NCBI GenBank assembly: GCA_946902985.2
Contig: OX336389.2
Location: 787,090,979 to 787,154,978 of the forward strand
Reading direction: 5' to 3'
Source: Meconema thalassinum
Lineage: Eukaryota; Arthropoda; Insecta; Orthoptera; Tettigoniidae
Length of the DNA stretch: 64,000 nucleotides
Part shown: one piece after another, positions 45,455 to 55,924 of the stretch
How the letters are laid out: the number at the start of each line of letters is the position of its first letter
Numbering within the stretch: the stretch's first letter is position 1
Made by a program: the position numbers and the translations under genes
The notes under the pieces: model-generated
What the model saw: only the letters and a program-made list of their open reading frames with translations
Told to the model about the DNA's origin: nothing
Databases searched by the model: none

Positions 45455-46673
45455 TGGTTTATTAAGAGTGGGAGGACGTTTATCTTTGGCTGATCTTTCT
45501 GAGGATAAAAAACACCCAATTATTCTTCCTTCAAAGCATCATGTCACTTCTCTAATCATTCGTCAGTATCATTACCAGCATCTTCATGCTGGAACCCGCA
45601 CATTACTTTCCATCATTCGGGAAAGGTATTGGCCCATAAACGGAGTCCATGAAGTTACCTCTGTTATCCGGAAGTGCATTCCATGTTTTAAATCCAACCC
45701 TAAAATTACCACTCAGCTCATGGGTGATCTTCCCAACTTTAGATCTGCGCCTGCTAGACCTTTTGCCTTTACGGGGGTGGATTATTCCGGGCCTTTTGTT
45801 TACAGAAAAAATTCTCCTGAGGCCAAAAGATGTATTTGTGGAAAACTCTATATTTCGCTGTTTGTATGTATGGTCACCGGAGCAGTACACTTAGAACTAG
45901 TTACCAACGCCTCTACTGCTTATTTTTTGGCAGCTTTTGCCAGATTTTCTGCTCGCCGAGGGCTTCCTTCGGAAGTATTCTCCGACAATGCTAAAAATTT
46001 TATCGGAGCTTCTGAGCAAATTAAGAGAGCTCTTACTCAAAATGCAGCGCTGGAAAGGATTACTGATTATGCTCACCAGAGAAATTTCAAGTGGCACTTC
46101 ATCCCCCCTTATGCGCCCCATCAAGGTGGACGGTGGGAGTCTTGTGTGAAACTCACCAAGAAACACCTTAGACGTGTTTGTGGCCACACCCCCCTATCTC
46201 ATGAAGAGTTTAACTCCTTAATTATTTTTATTGAGGGCATAATTAATTCTCGTCCTTTATCACCCTTATCTAATGACCCTTCAGATCTTCTACCATTAAC
46301 GCCGGGCCATTTTTTTATCGGTGGTCCATTGACTGCCTCCCCATCTTTATTATATTCTAATTCTCCATCTTCTTTAGCCATTTCTTGGCGCAAAATTGAA
46401 AGTTTGCGCAATAATTTTTGGCGCCGCTGGAGGTTGGAATACCTCGGTTTGCTTCAGCAGCGTGGCAAATGGCGTGTTTCCTGCTCTAATCTTCAGATTG
46501 GGGACTTGGTCCTTTTGAAAGACCCTAGTCCCCCTCTTGTCTGGAATTTGGGTAGGATTGTTGAGTGCTTTCCTGGCAGAGATGGTAGGATTCGCGTGGT
46601 AAAACTGCAGACTTCTGCTGGCCAGTTTCTCAGGCCAATCACTATGATTGCTCCTTTGCCACGCGAGACCTAA
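45327..46673 (+). CDS. BEL/Pao integrase region, element A (frameshifted from pol)
   Basis: This frame is open from 45327 to the TAA at 46671-46673 and overlaps the upstream pol frame by 128 nt. It has no ATG at its head: conserved sequence enters near 45420, the first near-cognate codon is TTG at 45444, and translation probably depends on frameshifting or is lost. Counting from 45444: HHCC zinc region with H43/H48 and C78/C81; integrase catalytic triad D113 (GVDYSGP), D181 (FSDNAKNF) and E232 (GGRWES); then the DUF5641-type C-terminal segment found in BEL/Pao integrases (LTPGHFFIG, about 285-293). It inserts element cDNA into the genome. Apart from the frame change the region is intact with no internal stop. 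Whether the offset is programmed, a mutation or an assembly error cannot be told here. Confidence 0.9.
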   Translation, partial: PLQKTYGLLNKKYSLKNVRCCLKVNPSRNRVRLSSLAPFLDADGLLRVGGRLSLADLSEDKKHPIILPSKHHVTSLIIRQYHYQHLHAGTRTLLSIIRERYWPINGVHEVTSVIRKCIPCFKSNPKITTQLMGDLPNFRSAPARPFAFTGVDYSGPFVYRKNSPEAKRCICGKLYISLFVCMVTGAVHLELVTNASTAYFLAAFARFSARRGLPSEVFSDNAKNFIGASEQIKRALTQNAALERITDYAHQRNFKWHFIPPYAPHQGGRWESCVKLTKKHLRRVCGHTPLSHEEFNSLIIFIEGIINSRPLSPLSNDPSDLLPLTPGHFFIGGPLTASPSLLYSNSPSSLAISWRKIESLRNNFWRRWRLEYLGLLQQRGKWRVSCSNLQIGDLVLLKDPSPPLVWNLGRIVECFPGRDGRIRVVKLQTSAGQFLRPITMIAPLPRET

Positions 46674-46719
46674 CTTCTGCGCCTTCTTACTGCAATTTTT
46701 TTTCTCGCCCCTCCCAGCA

Positions 46720-47889
46720 TGTTCGCTTTCGCGAATGTTTTTTTTTTTTTGTGGCTATGTTTCCCGCACGGTTTGAAACACTCGTTTAATTTTGCCCCAT
46801 TATTTTTTCCGTTATAATTGCAGTATGAACACGGTGTTCTGATTATTTACTTAACTTACGTTTCATTTGAATTGTTGTTCTTTATTATTCTTGTCAACTC
46901 ACCTTTTTTTGAAGTGTCTTTCTAGACGCACCATACTGTCACACTTTTTCATGAGGTACTGTGCTCATCTCAGCGGCAACCGTCGCAATGTGCTTGGGGC
47001 TGTGCGCTGATTGGCTGTTTGACGCCCCGCCTTCATTCTGGATTGTTCGACGCGCTGTCGTCATTTCCACTATAAATTCTCCGCTTCGCCGTTCTGCGGC
47101 CTTGTCTACATCTACCTGCTTGAACCAGTCTGACCACGGCTGCCTGCCGTTCCACAGCAAGGCCCTTCTTGGGAAGGCCCTGTTTGTAAACATTGAGTGG
47201 CTGGAACCTTGCCAGGCGGCATGCTTCATCACTCGGACTCTGTCATGCTGGGCGAGGCATGAGTCAACGACCTTCACCTCAGCAACTAAGTCAGCCCGCT
47301 AACTCACTACAACTCGGCGATGAGAAACTACAATTGATTGTAAACCGCCAGACAGATCATTACCAAGAGGTCTGTTCCGGCGGGGTGCAATTCGCCAATG
47401 GAGCCACCATCCCTCTTTCTCGCAAGGCATGCCGAGGCAGCTTAGAGGAACCCTTCGTTTGGATCACAACCCGCTTCCTGCGGGCCAAATACTAAGTACA
47501 AAAGTATCGAATTATTGGTAACGTGAACTACCTTCACTTGGTTTATACATTTTTCAAGGCTAAGCCTTTTTCCTGGCTTCTTGTTTGTTTTTAGATATTT
47601 TTCTTAAACATACTTTTTAATCGCCTTTATATGGCCTTTTTATGCATTTTTATTATAATTCTTCTTTATTCTAAGTTTCCTGGAGAAACCTTGCATTTTT
47701 TATTAGCTTCTTTTAATTATTCTTCTAAATGAAAATGTTTGTTATTACTTCACAAATCAAATAAATGTATCAAACCTTGGTTATCAATATTTGGTCTCTT
47801 CCTCATCGCTCTATTTAAATTTCACTGTGTGCCCGAATCCCAATCCCCCTTTTCCCAGTTGGGGTGCTAACTACTCACACCCTTTTCCA
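46720..47889 (+). repeat. 3' LTR of element A
   Basis: 1170-bp copy of the 5' LTR, identical except for one substitution and two homopolymer length differences. It ends CA at 47889 and is followed by the CAAGA target duplication. The 46 bases between the integrase stop (46673) and the LTR are rich in pyrimidines (a T-run, then CTCGCCCCTCCC) instead of the purine tract expected for plus-strand priming. Confidence 0.95.
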
Positions 47890-47894
47890 CAAGA

Positions 47895-49469
47895 GGAGCT
47901 AGCTAACACCACAGCTGAGGCTGGGTTCCGGCAGCATTATCCCAGATATTAACTTTACTCCCTCCAGTGCTTCTCCAGTCTTCTCCCTGAACACAAGGTC
48001 TAGCGAATCTCTTACCTAGTAAACAAGTGATGTAAATGTTGAATGTTTAAAATGTGGATTTCTGCTCATCACTTCCGTATCTCTGGGGTTGGAAATAACG
48101 TGAGATGAGTTTCTATGTGTCAAATGGATTTTAAGCCTAGATGATATTACTGAATAGCACTAGATGGACCAGAACAGAGCTTCACAAACGCTAGAAATCA
48201 CACTTGTACATTGCACAGTGCAACCAGAACTCCTCGCGGACTTCATGGCGCTGTCGCCTCGACATGGCATGACTGTTACAGGGATAAGTGTGGAATAGAT
48301 CATTCAACTTCAAATAGAGCAACAACCTGTGACGTTATATTGCAAATCGAATGGGAAATTGCACATTTTAATAGCGCATGACACGAGGGCAACATCCTTA
48401 ATTTGCTGAGTTATTATTAGCAATAGACTACATTAAATCTTATATTCAAGGCGGTAGAGAATAACATTGCAAATCAAATTAATGAAGGAAATGGATGTAT
48501 AGAGGATGCAAACAATAAATACCAAGAGAGGAATAAAATACTGGTGATTGAGCATAGCAATTGAATAGAAACTTCAGATACTTTTTCTGTAACTTTTAGA
48601 GTTTAAAATAATTCTTACAATTCCTATAAAACGAACACTGCTAGAGCACGTTCAGATCGTTCTTTCAAGTACAATAACTGTACGCAGTATGTCGTCACGT
48701 ATAACTTCCAGTGCAGTGTAGGCAAGCGGGCAAAGTGCATTGTACAGCGCAGTGCCCTCTTTATATAGACAGTTATGTGACAAGTGCATACGGTCGTTGT
48801 GTAGTCAATCAATCAATAAGACACGCCAAGAACAAATTAAATGAATTTAAAACGTATTAAACGTTATTCTCGGATGACATTACACAGGAAAGGAGGAAAG
48901 TGGGTAAGGGGGTGACGCGAAAATGACACTGACGCTTTTAAAACTGGTATAAGTTTCAAGACGGAGATAACTCCATTTTACGACTGGTTATCTCGGACAA
49001 CCGCCAGGTGGACTATGCGGTGATTCACCTTGGTAAATGCTAATGACTGTGAGGATCTCGCAATTTATAAAACTCACGGACGATTACAGAGATGGTTGAT
49101 ATCGAGTGAAAATTTGTTTGCGCTACCTTCGCAGTGTTAACCATCCTTGAACGGTCTTCCTCTCCACGTACTTCACTTATATCTTGATTGGCAATCTTGA
49201 CACTTTGATAGCCAAAATTCCAATTAACAGGTAGCGGCTACGCCACACCGACGACTATCGATCAGCGGAATACAGAGTAGACGGAGATATAATTCTGTTT
49301 GCGCCTAAGAGAGATAGCTGACTTACAAAGACGAAGATGTCTTCCAGCATAGGTCTATAAAAGATTCTTATCTTCTTTTAGAGTGGAATAATGAATGTCT
49401 TCAATGTGTGCTCGTTTCTTCGCCTCAGTAAGGTTAAGACAGTTCATTTAATTTGTTGTTTTTCTTAGA
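47895..49469. other. No gene recognised; right flank of element A
   Basis: Short ORFs only. Confidence 0.6.
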
Positions 49470-49560
49470 AGGATTTTACATTGTGGTCACTTGACCCTGT
49501 GTACTTGGATGTGTGCACAATCAGTCTGATAACCTGTGCCTTTAATGGCTGTACTAATAT
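49470..49560 (-). repeat. SINE tail fragment
   Basis: CATTGTGGTCACTTGACC, CTGTGTACTTGGATGTGTG and CTGATAACCTGTG. Confidence 0.6.
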
Positions 49561-49698
49561 ATTTATAGAAAATGATCTGCATAATACTTATCTTACTTAT
49601 CTTGTTTCAAATTACTCGCGAACGGCAAGTGCAAACCAAGGGCAATGCAAGGTCAAGCGCGCGGGATGCCGTCACGCTCACCAGAGCGCGCGGGGACG

Positions 49699-50072
49699 TG
49701 CCCCTTCCATCCAGTCTAAAAACACTTATAGTGGGCGATGTATTGTAGATAGAGATATGCTCTCGCGGACTTTTTTGTAGAACTTTTCATGCTGACCAAT
49801 TCTTACGCTCATAGCATATTGATATTTTTAACGGTTTGCCCAGCGTAAGCTTAAGAAGTGCACGGACGCCAAGTTTGTTTTCGACTTTTTCACTGAAATC
49901 GTTACTGATTGGCTTCCTTTGATCATACATAAATTATTTTCTACAGAATCTTTCCTCGAGATATCCTTTGCAGAATGGTGAAAACCGCATCAAAATCCAT
50001 CCAGGGGTTCTCGAGATTACCCGTGACATCCAAGAATCGGGGATTTTTGTCTTATACTAACGAAGTAGAGAT
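49699..50072 (+). repeat. Partial copy of the same two-unit repeat family
   Basis: Begins at the CCCCTTCCATCCAGTCT block and jumps to the AAACACTTATAGTGGGCG block, skipping several hundred bases, then follows the unit to the AAGTAGAGAT end. A single unit with an internal deletion. Confidence 0.75.
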
Positions 50073-50199
50073 TGTCGGGGAACACATGCACCAGGCAGTA
50101 CTATGACGTCACACACCTCAGTGCACCTGGGTACATTTCGTCCCATCACCGTAACGTAACGCCAGACCCCAGCGTAACGACGAAGTCAAGTTCATTTAA

Positions 50200-50560
50200 A
50201 ATGACAAAACCATGGAAAACCACTTCAAGATGGCTAAGGTGGGAGTAGAGCCCATTTCTTCACAGTTGTGCTCTACAAGGCTGATTGAACCCCGTTCCAG
50301 CCCTTACAGCAGGATTAAATTTTTTGGCAGAGTCACGAATAGAAACCGAACCTCAGGAATGACTGCCAAGAATGCTAACCACTATACCCTTGGCATTCGC
50401 CTGAAGTAAAAGTGGTGATGAGGTTGAAACATCGAAGTAATCTGTTTCAAAGGAATTACTAGAACTATGAAATTACATTTCTAGGGAAACGAACCCACCT
50501 CTTCTCAGCTGCCCTCATGAGGCTGAGTGTAAACTGTTCGATCTCTATGACGACAGAGAA
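50200..50560 (-). repeat. SINE type 1 fragments
   Basis: A head-body piece (50200-50405, GCTAAGGTGGGAGTAGAGCC to CTAACCACTATACCC) and a second body piece (50485-50560, CTCTTCTCAGCTGCCCTC). Confidence 0.65.
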
Positions 50561-51506
50561 TGCCCTTTGCAGGACTGTAAATCAATCTCAGAACTCTTCG
50601 GACAAGAGTTTCTATTCGTACCGTGAACCAGGACTCGTGAGGTCTGCCAGAACATGAGCTTCTGCGCACTAAATCCTGAAGACACTCACTCAGGCCATTT
50701 CTTCCCTATCAATTTTGCTACAGATTACATCATCACAAATATGGATCTCATATACACGGAAATACATGAAATTGCGGAAGTCCTGCAGCTGCTGGCTTCG
50801 GCTCGCTAAGCGATGAACTGTTTGACGCGCTTGAATTGGGCTGTTTTGGCGAAGACATCCAAGTTTGTTTGATCTCCTGTAAAATAGAAAATTCTCCTAT
50901 TTAGAGAGAAAGAAGCTCTCCACTATTACAATATCTGTGACTTACAACATGAAAGCAAAGTTTCATAGCCGGGGAACGAGTTCAAGCTCTCCAGCATTCC
51001 GCTACGCTTCCTTCTTCAGCTGCCTTGCTCCGACCAAGTCTACAGCACTGATTGTATCGCTTCAAAAGCACTTTCACGACCAACCTCTCTCTCTCTCTCT
51101 CTAAATACAGCTGCTAAAGAAGATGGCAGATAGTGCCATGAGCGAATGTATTTATAATTGCCACTTTATAAGGTGTTATACTTGCCGCAAATATGTTGTA
51201 GGTCTATATCGCGAGAACAAGGTCACCAAACTGCCTAATTTCATGCACGGTTGACCTCGGCTCTTCAGTGCAAATTACAGAAAGTTTGACGCGCTTCGGA
51301 TTATAGTCGAATGTAAGAAAATTCTCTAACGTATGGTAAGCTATCAGCGTTGAAAACTTGATCCTATAGGTGACAGAATTCAAATGTTACGAATGAAAAT
51401 TATAGATTTTCTCACAAAGGGTATTTTATGTTCACTGTGTCCCCTTTGAAAATTAATGCTAAACTCATTAAATTTTGTTGCCAAAATACATGTTAAATTT
51501 ACTACC
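50561..51506. other. No gene recognised
   Basis: Apart from the CT microsatellite, nothing recognisable. Confidence 0.6.
51086..51106. repeat. (CT)n microsatellite
   Basis: About nine CT dinucleotides. Confidence 0.85.
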
Positions 51507-51985
51507 TTGTGTGGTGTTATAAGACTCCGGTCCCAAATATCCTGGATTCGATTTCTGGCTCCATAAAGAAATTTAATTCTGGTCTGAGGGCTGGAACGCG
51601 ATTCACTCTGCCTCGTGAGGCAAAAGTGAGGAGACGTTGGTTCGATACGTATCTCAGCCATCCTAGAAGTGTTTTTTTATGGTTTAGCCACTTCTACTCG
51701 AGGGAAATGCACGGATGGTGGCTAACTTAGGCCAAGGCCGCGTCCTACCCATATCGTACCACAATTACAAAATATATACTGGTACAGACACCACAATAAA
51801 ACTGATTATCAGAGAAATTCTACACACACCCAAGTATACGGGACTACATAACCACGATGTCAACAACACACAACGAATCCCCATTTAAAATATAAATACC
51901 CACACTACTAGAAACACCCCATTTACATAGGTTATCAGATGAATTCCACACACTTCCAATATCACGAGGCTGAAATGACACTAAA
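51507..51985 (+). repeat. SINE type 1 plus extra tail piece
   Basis: Diverged head (GGATTCGATTTCTGGCTCC), body with GTCTGAGGGCTGGAACGCG, and tail to 51872. A second tail fragment (TTATCAGATGAATTCCACAC) follows to 51985. Confidence 0.8.
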
Positions 51986-52489
51986 TAAAGCATGTGAAAT
52001 TGCCTAGATTGAGCAATTTGTCGCTAAGGTTGTTAACACTGCTGATAATAGTGAACTAATGAGCGGGTTTAAGATCTTCTCCGGAGTACTTGCTCCTTAT
52101 CTCATATCCGACATGACAATTCCCGCGATTAGCAATTAATCACACGATGACGTCCTGTCGTCACAGATTGTATCAAGGTTCGTTCTCCGTCTCACTGCAA
52201 TATTCCAGGCAACGTTGACGCAATAACTAGAGCAATTAGTGGACAAGCATTCTCCAGCCCTCAAGTCTCCATTCGCCATCGAAACACCCACTAACTTAGA
52301 TTGGCATGTACAGTCACTCAAAGGAATGAGTGCACAGTTGCTGACCAAATACCACCAGCGACCTTAGATGAGAACCTTTTACAGTGGTGTCAGCCTAGTT
52401 TGTATATTACGAGTTTATTCTAGGCCTATTATTTGCTTTCTTGGCTCGAGAACTAAACAAGAAACATTGCTGTTGTAAATTAATTTCAG
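51986..52489. other. No gene recognised
   Basis: One 70-codon - strand ORF without known motifs. Confidence 0.6.
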
Positions 52490-52795
52490 TGGCTTGGGAC
52501 ATCTTGGTCATCAGCAACGTGTAGTCGTGTGTGTGAATTTTTCTGATAACCTTAATTTATTTGATGACTGTAGTAGTGTGTGTAATTGCATTTGGGGCAG
52601 AGATGAGGTAGGTGCCCCGGGACTTAAAACAAGGTGCTATCCTGGCATTTGTCTGGAGGGAGTGTGGAAAACATCTGGAAAAATACACACACAAGATAGC
52701 CGCTATCAGTGCCGGGAATCAAATCTACGATCTCCGGATCGCTGCAGTTGCCCACGCGGCCGTGGTGCACGATTTAACAAACACGACTACCAAAC
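52490..52795 (-). repeat. SINE type 2
   Basis: GGCTTGGGACATCTTGGTCA, TATCCTGGCATTTGTCTGGA and head with CCGGGAATCAAATCTACG and GTGGTGCACGATTTAAC. Confidence 0.85.
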
Positions 52796-53609
52796 AAGAA
52801 ATATATACTATGCAATTACCCTGAGTGTGCTCATCCTTTGTTTGAGCGACTGTGTGACGGAACAAGTGTACAAGAAGAGATTTTTTTTAACTAGGAAAAA
52901 CAAAGACTGTATGGTTATAGATCTTATATTATGAAGTTAATTTTCTCTGAGCCTCCATTTACGCATATTTTGCATGATTCCTTTAACGGGAATTCTTCTT
53001 ATATATCTGGCTCTAGTAAATACAGTTGCCTGTCTTGGGTTCTTATATAGGAGGAATGTTGTTACTGATTTAAGAAATCAAGTATGATAAACAAATAAAA
53101 TGGGAAGTAAGTTATAAAAATATGAACAAACGGATAGTCACAGTTCAGTATCTTCATAGAATACGCCTATCGATGAAAGAAACTTTGTTCTTTCGTGTAA
53201 TTTGACCTCAAATCAAATTCTGGCAACGTTTTAAAAGTCCCCAAGCAGGCCGGGACATGGGCATCGACGAAAGTTTCTGACGTAAGTTCGCCAGCTTTAA
53301 CGATCCATCATGCGGGTTCAAGTCCAGTACACACTCTTGTCTTCAACAACGTATTTAAACCAGACAAATGGAAGGAACCGAGTCTGTGTGTTGTAGGTAT
53401 TCTTCATTTCACACTGATGTTTGGAGTGCAGTACTGTGAAAATTTCACGATTATTTATTCCAACCATTGAGGAAACCATCAAATATAGAAAACGTCGAAG
53501 GGTCAAGATAGTAGAAGGGCTTCGCCCTAAAGCGTTGGGATAATATTATCCCCGCGGTGCGGCGTCGTACGGGTTAAATCTCACACCACCACGACGTGCA
53601 GCACCAGCA
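52796..53609. other. No gene recognised
   Basis: AT-rich; no repeat family identified. Confidence 0.6.
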
Positions 53610-53885
53610 AATCCGGAGATTGGAGGTTCGAATCCTGTCAACGAGAGCGGCTATCCTGAGTATGATCCCCCCCCCCGAGATTTTCCACGCTTTCTCCAGG
53701 CAAGTGCTAGGATGTTACCGTACCTCTAATTCCGGGCCACATACTCCCTCCCAGTCCCTAATACAGCCACAGGCACTACAAAAGTCATGACATGAATACA
53801 AGTTATCAGACAAGTTCAGCACACACCCAAGTGCAAGAGGCTGATGACCAATATCCCAACCCCCTAATGTTAATTAACAACAACA
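53610..53885 (+). repeat. SINE type 2
   Basis: GGAGGTTCGAATCCTGTC is a good B box. The body has CTCCAGGCAAGTGCTAGGAT, and the tail ACACACCCAAGTGCAAGAGG and AACAACAAC is shared with type 1. A run of ten C lies at about 53668. Confidence 0.85.
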
Positions 53886-55123
53886 TTATAATTTAACGAA
53901 CTGACGAGCTATTCGGTAGCATTAGTTCTCTGATAACAAGTACAGTATGTGCTAAACCATTAACTCCTACAACATATTTTCCATTCAATAGCAATTTGCA
54001 GTTTTATTCTGCAATATTAATTAAAGTTTGTAAATACTGACACAGTAACATGAATACTGGTTAGCAATGCTCGTGTTGGTTGAATCTGGATCCAGCTGTA
54101 CTCACAGAGGAAACCATTTACAACTTTAATTTCTATGTTCCAGTTTGTCAACAACAATAATAATAATAATAATCATAATAATAATAATAGATACAGCTTA
54201 CGATAATTCTCTCTTCGATCATATGTGCCCAGGTAGTGTATATTACATTTTGCTAAGAAAATCTGTGTAGACAGGGGAAATTAACAGTGTTGATGCGTGA
54301 TTGTTTCGCAAGAGAACGCGACAAAAGGAGCCGTTGGAATTTCTAAGGGAAGATGACTGTACTTTTAGACAACTGCTGATGTTTTAGCTGCCTTGAGTAG
54401 CAAATAGAAGTCAAATTATTTCTTGAGAGTTGTAATTTCTTCAACCGAAAGTTTTGAAATTTATTTCTGTCTTAGCAATGAACACAAGCACACTGGAACT
54501 TCTGAGGCTAATGTTCATTACAAATAAATATCATATTCGAATAGTTGAACGACTGGGCACTGCCTGTATAAGGATATCATTTAACAGAGACGAGCGAACG
54601 CTGACGCGTTTAGATACCAAGTAAACGTCAATATTAAGAGTCGGCTCTTCATAAATAACTATCTCTCATTTACCAGAAACAATACGTGGCTTGTCCTGGT
54701 AAAAGAATATTTAACGGATATCGGTGATGAAGTGTGCTTGTGTCTGAGTTGTGATATTGTTAACGAGAGCCGCAGCTGCAACGCTGACGTCAAAACAAAT
54801 TTTGTTGTGGGCTGCGGCATTTGTCCACCAAACGACGAATATCACTGAAGATAAATTCGAAAGTGAGTCTTAACTGCTTGCTTCCTAGTACAGCGTTTCC
54901 CTTAACCAGAGAAGGTGGACAAGTGGGGACCGTGGTAGTGTGGTGAAATGCAGGAGATTCAGGTTCAAATTCTGAGTGAAATATAATTTTCTGGACTTAT
55001 TCAACAGATGAGAAATTATAGTGTTTTCCAAGAGTTCAATCGGTTCTGTCGATAACTAGAATCAAATTAATTTACTGTACATCAATGGAATAACTCGATG
55101 TCATTCTACCGCAATTGCTAAGG
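53886..55123. other. No gene recognised; left flank of element B
   Basis: AAT microsatellite at 54152-54189, otherwise unremarkable. Confidence 0.6.
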
Positions 55124-55128
55124 AGTAG

Positions 55129-55367
55129 TGTTGAGTACAGCCGTCTCGATCACTCGACAGCCATTTCGATTGCTCGCTCTGCAGCGCTCGACGGGAGACG
55201 AGAGAACTTTTGCGTGCTTGGCTACTAGTTTTTTTGTTGTTGTATGTGTGTGTACAGTCCGTAATGGCAGTAAATGTTCTAGTACAAGACATGTCTTAAT
55301 CTTATTTACAGTCCACTTATTGGTGCTCTCCTGTTTTTCTGGGGACCCTAATGCACAACTTTATTCA
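55129..55367 (+). repeat. 5' LTR of element B
   Basis: 239-bp LTR starting TGTTGAGTACAG and ending TTTATTCA. No clear TATA box or AATAAA was found, so the promoter is probably TATA-less. It matches the 3' LTR at 237 of 239 positions. Confidence 0.95.
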
Positions 55368-55385
55368 TGGTCCTCGCGTACCGGA
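55368..55385 (+). promoter_or_regulatory. Primer-binding site of element B
   Basis: TGGTCCTCGCGTACCGGA directly abuts the 5' LTR. TGG pairs with a tRNA CCA end. It differs from element A's site, so the two elements use different primer tRNAs; I did not assign which. Confidence 0.75.
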
Positions 55386-55924
55386 TATTCGCGTTGGAAA
55401 GACATGTTCTCTGTACGATATAACAGAACGCGGACAAAGCACATGGTCACCTCGTGGCGAAATGGATTCTTCCAAGTATGAGACGACATCGTGCATACTT
55501 CGGACGTGTAAAACACTAATCGTTGGAACACAACTCTTAACGAACGTCTAGAAATGCAACTCGTGTGTTTTACATGTTACATACGTAACATAACCTACAA
55601 CACATACCACGGCACGTGTTCAGCTGCCGGTCTTATAGCTCCAGTTTGTGTGGTCATGCAGAACATAGACAGTGTATTATTCAGCTCATCATGGATGACA
55701 GTGGCGGATCCAAGATTTATCTCTGCATAACAAGTAAGTTGAAACATTCTTAGACTGGCACCTTAGATTATGCTCCCAACCTTGATCCTATTGGTTTATT
55801 CTGTCTCCTTGCGCCCGTTATGCTCAAGTACTAAGGATCACATTCTTAGTTAATGATTCTATAAGCTAGCCTTCCTTGTTTTCACCCTTTTCGAACCTTT
55901 TGTACTCGTAACGCGTCTGCAGCA
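55386..55924 (+). other. Untranslated leader of element B with a possible intron
   Basis: No ORF of note. Contains CAA|GTAAGTT (GT at 55734), and a pyrimidine-rich tract ending CTGCAG at 55922, three bases before the ATG. Splicing there would remove 189 nt and bring the start codon close to the upstream exon. Inference from consensus only. Confidence 0.35.

Larger units (their letters stand above)
40110..47889 (+). mobile_element. BEL/Pao LTR retrotransposon, element A, complete
   Basis: Complete LTR retrotransposon about 7.8 kb long. Order: 5' LTR, primer-binding site, leader, Gag-protease-RT-RNase H frame, integrase frame, 3' LTR. The LTRs begin TG and end CA. The 5 bases before the left LTR (40105-40109, CAAGA) are repeated just after the right LTR (47890-47894), a target-site duplication of the length usual for BEL/Pao. 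The LTRs differ by one substitution (40652 A versus 47264 T), a T-run (11 versus 13) and a second T-run (6 versus 5), so insertion is recent. Pol order (protease, RT, RNase H, integrase) and three Gag zinc knuckles fit BEL/Pao. No envelope-like ORF is seen. The one coding defect is a frame change between RNase H and integrase near 45415. Confidence 0.95.

Noticed and set aside
42962..46411. Many - strand ORFs inside element A
   Set aside because: Antisense shadows of the pol and integrase frames.
55128..55481. 117-codon ORF across the 5' LTR of element B and a related one at 61242-61541
   Set aside because: LTR sequence read through by chance; no known domain.
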